Source: a virus. Taken from it: a stretch of DNA of 41,098 bases. Positions 7,862-15,842 of this stretch are shown one piece after another. The DNA is taken from positions 1 through 41,098 of IMG/VR virus record IMGVR_UViG_3300033153_013458; one strand, given 5' to 3'. A program made the translations under genes and the position numbers. Within the stretch, counting starts at the first letter, position 1. Every line of letters begins with the position of its first letter. The notes under the pieces were generated by a model. The model had not been told where the DNA came from, did not search any database, and saw nothing but the letters and a program-made list of their open reading frames with translations.

Positions 7862-8302
7862 ATGGACATTAAGTTCCCAGTCGTGATTACTAAATACAGC
7901 GAAAAAAGCAATCCATCTCGTTATCTTTTCGTCTATTCTTCCGAAGATGAAGAAGACATTTCTGTCAATCATCCTGACATTTTGGATTGGCAATCTGGTT
8001 TAGAAAACCTTAAACAAAAACACGTTGAACCTGTTAAACAACAAGAAAAAGAAAAGGAAGATATTGATGACTCTTGCATTGCGATTGTTGAAAAAGTAGA
8101 CATTAATGATGCTTCAGAAGACATTGAAGAAGTGAAAAAAATGTTAACAGACTTATTTATGTTTGATTCTGCCGATTTTTTAAAAAGGTTTTTATCAAGC
8201 AGAAATCCAATTAATTTGTATAGTGCGATTGAGAAAACACGATTGCAAGATCCTTTGTCACACTATAGATTGTGTAAAGTTGCAAAAAAATTGAATTTAT
8301 AA
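7862..8302 (+). CDS. Hypothetical acidic protein
   Basis: This 146-residue protein begins two bases after the previous stop. It starts with a beta-like segment (KFPVVITKYSEKSNPSRYLFVYS), passes through a Lys/Glu-rich linker (about residues 55-75) and ends with a helical region including RFLSSRNPINLYSAIE and YRLCKVAKKLNL. No domain was recognised. Its close spacing suggests co-expression with the 526-residue protein. The roughly 90 bases after it hold no gene and no clear terminator. Confidence 0.65.
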   Translation: MDIKFPVVITKYSEKSNPSRYLFVYSSEDEEDISVNHPDILDWQSGLENLKQKHVEPVKQQEKEKEDIDDSCIAIVEKVDINDASEDIEEVKKMLTDLFMFDSADFLKRFLSSRNPINLYSAIEKTRLQDPLSHYRLCKVAKKLNL

Positions 8303-8392
8303 GAAGGAAATTCAATAAAAAATAAGGAAAATAAAACGGACTCCATTGTGATAGGGGTCTAATGTAAAACTATTTTGTTGGAGAAAAATGAT

Positions 8393-8938
8393 ATGGACGA
8401 TTTTAAATTCATCACAAACATCAAAAACCCTTGTGGTGATGGCCAAACTTTCGAAGACTATGTCCAGAAAGTTTTGAACAAAGAGGCTGCTGGAATCGCT
8501 GCTCCAGATGGCGAAGACGGAAAGCCAGATAAGAGCCAAGGACAAGTCATTAGCGGAGATCCGGATGCAGGAAAAGATTTTCAATCTGGCGAGTCAGTTG
8601 ATGGCAAGAAATCTGATGACAAAAAGAAATCTGCTACAGATAAAGAAGCGGCCGGTGAAGCAAAAGTAGGCGACCAGGATCGAACCATTCCCATAAGCCT
8701 TCCTGCTGATAAAGAATTTCAGAAGGGAGAGTCCGTGGATGGAAGCAAGGTCACTACAAAAGCCAAGAAGACCGAAGCCAATGTAGATGCTAAAGGCAAA
8801 AAAGAGGCCACAAAAGCATCCGCTTCCAATTGGGTGAAGATTTCTAATCTCAATGCCAAAGAGAAAACCATGTTGAGAAAATATTGGCTGACTCAGTATC
8901 CTCGTGAATATGTCGATGCGATGATCGAAGATCGCTAA
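8393..8938 (+). CDS. Low-complexity virion-type protein with an internal duplication
   Basis: ATG 8393 is preferred over the upstream TTGs because GGAG (8380-8383) lies nine bases before it. The 181-residue product has a short folded start (MDDFKFITNIKNPCGDGQTFEDYVQKVL) and a long Lys/Asp/Gly/Ala-rich middle. The middle contains two related copies of one unit: GKDFQSGESVDGKKSDDKKK and, about 45 residues later, DKEFQKGESVDGSKVTTKAK. A compact C-terminal helix pair follows (NWVKISNLNAKEKTMLRKYW, then YPREYVDAMIEDR). The extended linker between two ends suggests a tether or scaffold-like role, which is inference. Confidence 0.7.
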   Translation: MDDFKFITNIKNPCGDGQTFEDYVQKVLNKEAAGIAAPDGEDGKPDKSQGQVISGDPDAGKDFQSGESVDGKKSDDKKKSATDKEAAGEAKVGDQDRTIPISLPADKEFQKGESVDGSKVTTKAKKTEANVDAKGKKEATKASASNWVKISNLNAKEKTMLRKYWLTQYPREYVDAMIEDR

Positions 8939-8957
8939 TTCTATTAAGGAGATGGCC

Positions 8958-9413
8958 GTGCATATAACACCATCCGGCAATAAACGACAGATGGTTGGTC
9001 AACGATATGATTGCGATTCATTCACGAATGAAATCGTTGAAAAGATTTTGCCTAAAATTGCAGCAACTTTTGACATGCAACCAGATGATGCTGTTGAGCA
9101 ATTGTCTTATCCACCTAGAATCCCAATCGATAATGTATCCGATGATGGAATTGAGAGAGACGATCTTTCCGCTACCATGAACGATAGCAACGGTCTTCCT
9201 CAGGAAATGGATACCAATTATTCACTGGAAGAATTTGATCCAAACAATAAGACACATCGAGCATTATTGGATGCTTTAACAGAGATTTCTCAGCAATCGG
9301 GACTTGTAAGTCCTGGTGTCTTTAAGCATAAAGTAAATGCCGAAGCAAACAGTATCACAATTTCTTTTGTGAGAGTTAGCGGTGGTACAGATAAATTGGT
9401 AGAAAAACCGTAA
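8958..9413 (+). CDS. Hypothetical protein (GTG start)
   Basis: AAGGAG at 8946-8951 touches the in-frame ATG at 8952, which is too close for initiation. GTG 8958, six bases downstream of it, is better placed and gives MHITPSGNKRQMVGQRY, 151 residues. The sequence has no recognised domain. A helical segment (NEIVEKILPKIAATFDM) is followed by an acidic middle and a C-terminal region ending in a strand pair (KVNAEANSITISFVRVSGG). It lies in a close run with the genes on both sides. Confidence 0.68.
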   Translation: MHITPSGNKRQMVGQRYDCDSFTNEIVEKILPKIAATFDMQPDDAVEQLSYPPRIPIDNVSDDGIERDDLSATMNDSNGLPQEMDTNYSLEEFDPNNKTHRALLDALTEISQQSGLVSPGVFKHKVNAEANSITISFVRVSGGTDKLVEKP

Positions 9414-9423
9414 GGAAAATACA

Positions 9424-10485
9424 ATGATAGCTAAACATTCATATTCTGGTGAAACTTTTGATTTTTTTCTTTCAAATTTTACTCCGAAAGAAAAGGAAGA
9501 CATTAAAGAAACAAATTTGATTAAAGTGGCGTCGAGCTGTGTAGACTGTCCTGTTTCAGGAAATGTCTCTGCTAGTACATGCAACACGTGCAAACATGCT
9601 TCTGGAGTTTCTTACATTGACGAAGTCACGCATATTAAATGTGCTTATGAAGAAAATAAAGGACTTAAAAAAGAAGCTTCTTCTGTACAAGGATATCATT
9701 GGGACAATGTGGCTCTTCCGAGTCAAGAAAAATTTGACAGTGTGCAAAATGAAATCAGAGACAAAATCGCTGAAGAATTGAAATTCGCTGCTGGGAAAAT
9801 CAATGTCAAATTGGCTCAAGATAATCTTGATGATTTTGCCAAAATGGCACGAAAAGAGCGTCTTTCTGGCAGAAAACTCGAACGAGCGGCACAGAAATAT
9901 GTTTCTAAATTGACTGAAAAAATCGCTTTACCAGAACGAAGAACAAATAGTGGCAAATTAGATGAAATCTTTTCTGCTGTCATGAAGAACACGAAAACAA
10001 TCGTATCAACTATGTCGTCTCCGACTGTAGGAGATAATGAAACTGCTTCTGGTTCTTATCTTGGATCAAAAACAAATCCAAATACAATTTGGAATCCCGA
10101 TGAAATAAGAAAAGCTGCTCAAGTTCCAGGAAATGATGAAATCATTCGAGAGTCAAAAAAAATAGTTGAAGAAGAGAAAAAAGAGGCTAAAAAGTCATAT
10201 TGGAAGAATCTTCAAGAAAAATTGTCACAAATTAATGTGATTCCAAACGCTAAAGTTCATTCTACTTCAACAAAACAAAAAAATAGTTTTAATAGCAATT
10301 TACCACAAAATGGTATGGGGATTTTTGGCGATCATAAAGAGTTCGATAATGTGCCAGAAAAAACCGCTGGCGAAACAATTAAAGACAATATAGAAAAAGT
10401 GACTGCAGAAAGGAAAAAAGAAAAACAAACGTTTTCAACTGAGACTGCTAAGAAAATGGAAAGCGAAAATTGGCTTTTCAAATGA
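9424..10485 (+). CDS. Hypothetical protein with a six-cysteine cluster
   Basis: This 353-residue protein is preceded by AAGGAA. Near residues 38-75 it has CVDCPVSG, CNTCKHASG and a later Cys in HIKCAYEEN, a spacing that could hold one or two metal ions. The rest is charged and helical (KIAEELKFAAGKINVKLAQDNL, RKERLSGRKLERAAQKYVSKL) with Ser/Thr/Asn-rich linkers, ending in a coiled-coil-like region. I see no catalytic motif. Position just upstream of the intein-bearing 1558-residue gene and the portal suggests a virion or assembly protein, by context only. Confidence 0.7.
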   Translation: MIAKHSYSGETFDFFLSNFTPKEKEDIKETNLIKVASSCVDCPVSGNVSASTCNTCKHASGVSYIDEVTHIKCAYEENKGLKKEASSVQGYHWDNVALPSQEKFDSVQNEIRDKIAEELKFAAGKINVKLAQDNLDDFAKMARKERLSGRKLERAAQKYVSKLTEKIALPERRTNSGKLDEIFSAVMKNTKTIVSTMSSPTVGDNETASGSYLGSKTNPNTIWNPDEIRKAAQVPGNDEIIRESKKIVEEEKKEAKKSYWKNLQEKLSQINVIPNAKVHSTSTKQKNSFNSNLPQNGMGIFGDHKEFDNVPEKTAGETIKDNIEKVTAERKKEKQTFSTETAKKMESENWLFK

Positions 10486-10486
10486 T

Positions 10487-13400
10487 ATGTTCAACTTAAA
10501 AAAATATAGATATGCAGATACTCAAGATGCAAGTTTCGTAGAAAACATATCAAATAAAGGTGATATTCAGAATTTTCCTCCAGATTTAAGAAACGTTGCT
10601 CTTGAAACTCAAGATAATCTTGAAAATGCAGATGTAGAAAAAGAAGAGGTTGAAAAAACATACGAAACGTCTGATTTAAAGGAGCAATTTAACAACTATT
10701 CCAATCTCGCTTATTTAAAAATGTTGCAGGATAAGTACGAAGGTGTTCCTGAATTTCAAGATCTTATAGTTAAACTTCAAGCCAGGGAAATAACAGAAGG
10801 TGATCTAGAAAATTTTAATGAAATCATGCAAAAAGTTTTAAACGGAGAAATCTCGCCAGAAGAACAAATAGCAATTAGTGGCACTGATGTCCAATCCGCA
10901 GCAGCAAGCATGTTTAATAGAGACTTGCCATTAATTCAACAGACAATCTACAAGGAAAGAGAAGCAAGAGAAAATGCACAAGTCGCATCTTCTTCAAAAC
11001 AGGTTAAAAAAGGACAAATTATTCCAGACCAAAATTTAATGAATGAACAAAATAATCAAGTCATGTCGACTGTCCTTCCTGTTGAAGACATTGGCGATTT
11101 TATAAATAAAATGGTTAAAATCATCTTAAGCGGAGATGAAACAAGTTTTAACCAAGCTCAATCTGAAATTGTGTCTAATGTGTCTGCCGATTTGGAGCAG
11201 GAAGCTCAAAGTGCTTTTGGCTCCTTGAAAGAATTTTTAGGAAGAGCAGAGGAAGAAGAAGAAATTGCTTCAATTCTTACTAGAGTCTATGGACTTCTTC
11301 CTTCGACACAAAGCTCTGGTGAAGCAACTTTGCAAGAGGAGCCGATGATGGCTAAGTCATTTAATCTTTCAAAACATTCAGAGAAAGAAGAGGGACTGAC
11401 AAAAGAAGCCTATTTCCATGTCGGTGATAGCTACTTGATGTACGGTCCAACTGAAAAACGAATTTGTCCAAAATTAAGAGGAAGAGGCGGTGGAAAACCA
11501 GGAGGCTCAGATGTCGTGTCTGAAGAAATTTGCCGTTTTCACTGTCTCGATGGGATAATCATAGATGATAATAAAACTATCTGTGGCGAAGCACTTTGGC
11601 GTGCTAATGTGATGGATAAGTTCAGTCGTGAATATGTTGATAAAGAAGGAAAAATTGTTGGTGGGTATTTGAATAAGAGATTTGAAATTGATCGAAATGT
11701 GGCACCAGAAAACAGCGCTCGCCTGAAACCAGGAGAAACTAGAAAACCTAGACCTCCAGAATTAGGCGTCACCGAATCTCGAATGCAAGCAATGCGAAAT
11801 AAAGAAGGAGAAGCAAGAGATTATCGTCCTGCGACCAATACTGGTCAGCCCTTCAATTGGCAAAAAGATGTAGATCAAAACAATGTCAACCAGACTCAAA
11901 AAGAACGAGATCGTAGAGAAGAAGCAATGGGTCATCAGTTGGTTCAATACACAAATAAAGAACAACTGGAAAACCATCCGAAGATGGAAAAACAAGCTCA
12001 AGTTATTCCAGACGATGGTTACGCTGATGGAGGCGAACCATATACTGACGAAGAAATGGATTTAATGGCAAAGCCCATTAAGCCTACTGTTCTCGATAAT
12101 GGCATTCGCATATATAAAATTGGCAATATGTTTTTACCTGGTCTCAATTTTAACCCGAGATATGAAAACCGCTTTGGTCGTATATTGATTGGAGGAGATA
12201 GAGGAGATGTCATTGCAGATAGTGCTTATAATGATGAGAAAAATGGAAAAAGAGGGGTTTTTCTTAGGAATGTAATTTTTAGAACAACTATTGATTTTGA
12301 CGATCTCCTGCCAGAGGAACTTCGTAATGAAGCCGAAAATGTGATACTTTTTGCTTATGAATCCATTCAAGGGGATGCCTTCATTCCTCAAAAAAATGCA
12401 AATAAACCAAAATTAAAAAAACAATTCGCCAAAGAAGCAAAAGGGAAGAAATTCATTCAGGATGCAGTTAAAGACGAAGGATCATTTACAGAATATTGTG
12501 GTGGAAAAGTCACTCAAGAATGCATAGAACGTGGCAAAAAAAGTCCAGACACCAAAACGAAACGTAGAGCCAATTTGGCTGAAACTTTGAGAGGATTGCC
12601 AAGAAAAAAGAAAAAAGCATTTAACCTAAATGAATATAAAAGTGCTGCTAAAGAACCAAAAAAAGCAATAGCTAATTCACCAATTGTCGCTTATCAAAAA
12701 CTCGTTAGTGAAGTGACAACAGCAACTAGCCCTGAACAACTGGATTCAATTAATAAAAGAGCCATTAAAGCTGAATTGCCAGATCTTCTTGGAAGGCAAC
12801 TCAGCGATGCTATTTTAGAAAAATCTAGAGAACTATCAAAAAATGATGATTCTCAGCTGATCGATTCTCCAAAAGACGAAGCCAAACCAATGATGATTTC
12901 CCAGGAAATGGGAACGGCAGTGATAAATCCTTCTGCTACATCTTCTCAAAAAACAAAAAAAGCAAAGTCAAAGTATCCAAAATCTGAAACAACTCCTTAT
13001 AATCCATGGGCAGTTTGTTTTGTTCCTGGAACATTTGTTACAATGAAAGACGGAACATCTGTTCCTATTGAAAAAATAAAAATTGGAGATTATGTTATTT
13101 CACATCGTGGAAATCCACAAAAAGTTACGAAAGTTTTTAGTAGATTTGTTGATGAAAAATTGTTAAAAATACAAGTTAATGGTGTTGCAGACAAAACAAT
13201 TGTCACAAAAGATCATCCATTTTTTGCCATGACTTCTACAAGAAATTTTAAAGGTTATGCGAAAGATCAGAATAAAAACAAAACAGGAAAACGATGGTAT
13301 TCAGATACCTATGAAGACAGTCCCAAATTTATAAAAGCTCGATATTTAAAAAAAGGCGATGCTTTACATTCTCCAAGTATCAATTTTCTAGACAGGGATG

Positions 13401-15163
13401 TATCATTGAATATCAACGAACAAGATGCTTTTGTTATGGGTCTATATTGTGCAGAAGGATGTCTTGATAGAAGGCCAGTAGCGAAAACATGGAAATGCGG
13501 GAACAGACATAATAGAAAGGACACATTTGTTCCTGTGGACAAGAGCTATAGAATCAAATTCGCTTTAAATAATTTTGAAGATAAATTTGCTATTAATTTT
13601 TTGAAGAAATATAGTAATAATAAACTTAATATTTATGGACCATATAGATCTAGTCCCAAAGCAGTTTATATAATTCTTTCATCAAAAAGTTTATATAATT
13701 TATGTGAAAAACATATTGGAAAATATTCTCAAAAGAAAACTTTAAGTAATGCACTCATGAGTATGTCGCCTGCTATTTTGCGATATTTTCTTATTGGTTA
13801 TTTTTTGGGAGATGCCAATATAGAAAGAAGTTCTTTTCAAAAGAAAAATAATAAGTATTCATCGTTTCAATCTTCAGGAAAAATGAAAATATATGCCACA
13901 TCTGCTTCTAGAAATTTAATAAATCAACTATTTTGGATTTGCGAGAAATGTGGCATTGTAGCAACTACAAGAAAACAAAAAGAAAATAGGGGACCATATA
14001 ATAGAGAAAAATCATATTATAATTATGGGGTAGAGCTTGATGCAACCGAATCCTGTAAACTTTTGCCAGAATTTAATAAATTAAAAGTTTTTGGAGATGA
14101 CATTTTGATTACTCCGTCTGGTCGAAAAGCTCAAAGATTTGCTATGGCAGCCTGTACCTATGGAAAAGTTATTTCAGTTAGTGAAACTGATTATTCAGGG
14201 AAGACTTATAATCTTGAGGTAGAAAATGATAACACTTATGTTGCCAATCTTTGTTCCGTTCATAATTGTTCAGAATCAACAGGAAGAGAAGATAAAGAAA
14301 AATACGAAAGCTGTGTGCAGGACGTCAAAAAACAAAACAGAAAAAGTAACAAACAAAAAAAGAGTAAATCAGCAAGCAATAAAACAGCAACTTATGGTTG
14401 GTCTTTCTCTCAAGATTTTTATGAAGAATTAGAAAGAGCATTAGAAAAGAACATTTTATCTGATCCGGTTTTTAAAAAAGGATTAGAAGATTTGCTCGGT
14501 TTCGCTAGAGAAGGAGCCTATGCCGAAGGAGTTCCAGTTGACATTTTAATAGATTCTGCAATGGAACAAGCGGAACAAGTTAATACTGTTACCGATCTAT
14601 CCTCTCCTGTGGAAGTCTGGATTGACGAGGAAGGATATTTAACTGTTGAAGTTCCAGAAAGGGATGACTTCAACTATGAAGGAGAAAATCTTGCCAAATC
14701 TTTTAATCTAAAGAAATTCAAAACCGCTCAAATGACAGGATTAAGAGGACCAGTTGGTCCAGAAAATCCAATATCAGATGATCTTGGACTAAGTCCAGAT
14801 TATTTGCCAGATGAAGACTTTGATAAAGAAGTGCCTCTAAGCGAAGTGGTAGAAGAATATATGGGCGAAGTAGATCGAGCAGAAAATTCAGAACAACTAC
14901 TAAAGGCAATTCTTGATGCTCATAAAAATTGGAAAACAGAAGGATTGTCAATGCGAGATCTAGACCAAATCATGGACGCTGCTTATGATAGAGGAAAAGA
15001 ATTAGGTGTGGATTTGGAACAGGAACTTTATGGTGAATCAGATCGTGTCTTTGAAGACATAGGAATTGAAGGACCTCCTATTACACAAAGAAGCAGAGGA
15101 CCTAGATATTTCGCTAAAAACAAAAAACCAATTAAAGAATCTCAAACTAAAAAAAAAAGTTAA
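10487..15163 (+). CDS. Giant multi-module virion-type protein containing an intein
   Basis: The frame encodes 1558 residues; removing the intein (13016-14266, 417 residues) leaves 1141. The start MFNLKKYRYAD is echoed three more times inside: SFNLSKHSEKEE near 11353, AFNLNEYKSAAKE near 12617 and SFNLKKFKTAQ near 14698. It therefore looks like four units fused head to tail. One unit has CPKLRGRGGGKPGG and CRFHCLDG (possible metal site). After splicing, NPWAV joins CSESTGREDKEKYESC, a motif I associate with tailed-phage virion proteins. The region after the intein (ILSDPVFKKG to IEVW-like VEVWIDEEGYLTVEVPE) is duplicated in the next reading frame. The frame ends at an A10 tract followed by AGT TAA; see the frameshift entry. 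Function is unknown. Confidence 0.8.
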   Translation: MFNLKKYRYADTQDASFVENISNKGDIQNFPPDLRNVALETQDNLENADVEKEEVEKTYETSDLKEQFNNYSNLAYLKMLQDKYEGVPEFQDLIVKLQAREITEGDLENFNEIMQKVLNGEISPEEQIAISGTDVQSAAASMFNRDLPLIQQTIYKEREARENAQVASSSKQVKKGQIIPDQNLMNEQNNQVMSTVLPVEDIGDFINKMVKIILSGDETSFNQAQSEIVSNVSADLEQEAQSAFGSLKEFLGRAEEEEEIASILTRVYGLLPSTQSSGEATLQEEPMMAKSFNLSKHSEKEEGLTKEAYFHVGDSYLMYGPTEKRICPKLRGRGGGKPGGSDVVSEEICRFHCLDGIIIDDNKTICGEALWRANVMDKFSREYVDKEGKIVGGYLNKRFEIDRNVAPENSARLKPGETRKPRPPELGVTESRMQAMRNKEGEARDYRPATNTGQPFNWQKDVDQNNVNQTQKERDRREEAMGHQLVQYTNKEQLENHPKMEKQAQVIPDDGYADGGEPYTDEEMDLMAKPIKPTVLDNGIRIYKIGNMFLPGLNFNPRYENRFGRILIGGDRGDVIADSAYNDEKNGKRGVFLRNVIFRTTIDFDDLLPEELRNEAENVILFAYESIQGDAFIPQKNANKPKLKKQFAKEAKGKKFIQDAVKDEGSFTEYCGGKVTQECIERGKKSPDTKTKRRANLAETLRGLPRKKKKAFNLNEYKSAAKEPKKAIANSPIVAYQKLVSEVTTATSPEQLDSINKRAIKAELPDLLGRQLSDAILEKSRELSKNDDSQLIDSPKDEAKPMMISQEMGTAVINPSATSSQKTKKAKSKYPKSETTPYNPWAVCFVPGTFVTMKDGTSVPIEKIKIGDYVISHRGNPQKVTKVFSRFVDEKLLKIQVNGVADKTIVTKDHPFFAMTSTRNFKGYAKDQNKNKTGKRWYSDTYEDSPKFIKARYLKKGDALHSPSINFLDRDVSLNINEQDAFVMGLYCAEGCLDRRPVAKTWKCGNRHNRKDTFVPVDKSYRIKFALNNFEDKFAINFLKKYSNNKLNIYGPYRSSPKAVYIILSSKSLYNLCEKHIGKYSQKKTLSNALMSMSPAILRYFLIGYFLGDANIERSSFQKKNNKYSSFQSSGKMKIYATSASRNLINQLFWICEKCGIVATTRKQKENRGPYNREKSYYNYGVELDATESCKLLPEFNKLKVFGDDILITPSGRKAQRFAMAACTYGKVISVSETDYSGKTYNLEVENDNTYVANLCSVHNCSESTGREDKEKYESCVQDVKKQNRKSNKQKKSKSASNKTATYGWSFSQDFYEELERALEKNILSDPVFKKGLEDLLGFAREGAYAEGVPVDILIDSAMEQAEQVNTVTDLSSPVEVWIDEEGYLTVEVPERDDFNYEGENLAKSFNLKKFKTAQMTGLRGPVGPENPISDDLGLSPDYLPDEDFDKEVPLSEVVEEYMGEVDRAENSEQLLKAILDAHKNWKTEGLSMRDLDQIMDAAYDRGKELGVDLEQELYGESDRVFEDIGIEGPPITQRSRGPRYFAKNKKPIKESQTKKKS
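13016..14266 (+). mobile_element. Intein with LAGLIDADG endonuclease in the giant virion-type protein
   Basis: This in-frame insertion of 417 residues begins with Cys in CFVPGTFVTMKDG (block A) and has the block B motif TKDHPFF. It carries two LAGLIDADG-like helices (VMGLYCAEG and LIGYFLGDAN) and ends with YNLEVENDNTYVANLCSVHN, followed by Cys as the first C-extein residue. All residues needed for standard Cys-to-Asn/Cys protein splicing are visible. The host sequence rejoins as NPWAV-CSESTG. The acid residues of both LAGLIDADG helices are present, so homing activity is plausible. Confidence 0.92.
15149..15158 (+). other. A10 tract: probable -1 frameshift joining the giant protein to the next frame
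   Basis: The zero frame reads ACT AAA AAA AAA AGT TAA. A -1 slip on the A run (A AAA AAA type) reads AAA AAG TTA ATT CCT and stays open to 15834. The -1 frame from 15151 encodes the missing first half of a repeat that is complete in the giant protein, so the two frames belong to one coding unit. This is either programmed slippage giving two products or a one-base length error in the homopolymer. Confidence 0.6.
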
Positions 15164-15834
15164 TTCCTAAAACAGCATCCTATCCATTAGATCTAGATTT
15201 CTCTAATTATGAAATTCTAGCAGAAATTCTTCAAAACAAAATTTTTATTAATCCTCAATTTAGAGATCAATTGGCAGAAGAAGTCGGTCTGTATGAAGTC
15301 TCAAACGAAACCCTTCTTGATGCTGCTCTCGATCATGCTGAACAAATTAATACAATCACTGATCCAGAAAGCGATCCTATTGAGGTCTGGCTGTCGAAAG
15401 ATGGATATTTGACAGTCGATATTCCAAATGAATTATCTATCTATGCAAAAAACGAACATGCACAAAACAAAAAAGCAGAACTTGATGATGATAAAAGAAT
15501 AAAAGATTGTGGATTCTGCCATCAAAAGGCAATCTATAGAAAAAACGAAAAAGGAAATTGGTGTTGCGAAGAATGCGGACAACCAGAACCTCATTCTGTT
15601 TCAAATGAACTCGTGCAGCCATTTGTGAGAAGCTTGCCATATGGTACAAGTGACGGCACAAACAGAGAGTCAAATGCTTCTCTTCGGAAACGACTTACCA
15701 CAGCACAAAATGGTATAATGTGGAAGAATAGAAGGAATCCTAGAAAATTAAAACGGATTCTTGACAATGTCGTTCCAGATGAAGATCAAGAAGATATCGA
15801 AAATAGTGCAACCGATTTGGCTCTTGAAGAATAG
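15151..15834 (+). CDS. Continuation of the giant protein: duplicated EVW-GYLTV module and zinc knuckle
   Basis: Open without an ATG from 15151 to the TAA at 15832-15834 (227 residues if entered by -1 frameshift, about 1.78 thousand residues for the fusion). Used alone it could start only at TTG 15271, which would cut the first repeat in half and has no clear ribosome binding site. Residues LIPKTASYPLDLDFSNYEI to PIEVWLSKDGYLTVDIPN parallel the giant protein's region TATYGWSFSQDF to VEVWIDEEGYLTVEVPE, including HAEQINTITD versus QAEQVNTVTD. A zinc knuckle follows (CGFC and CCEECG), then a basic region RLTTAQNGIMWKNRRNPRK. It ends just before the portal's AGGTGA ribosome binding site. Confidence 0.65.
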   Translation, partial: KKKLIPKTASYPLDLDFSNYEILAEILQNKIFINPQFRDQLAEEVGLYEVSNETLLDAALDHAEQINTITDPESDPIEVWLSKDGYLTVDIPNELSIYAKNEHAQNKKAELDDDKRIKDCGFCHQKAIYRKNEKGNWCCEECGQPEPHSVSNELVQPFVRSLPYGTSDGTNRESNASLRKRLTTAQNGIMWKNRRNPRKLKRILDNVVPDEDQEDIENSATDLALEE

Positions 15835-15842
15835 GTGAATTT

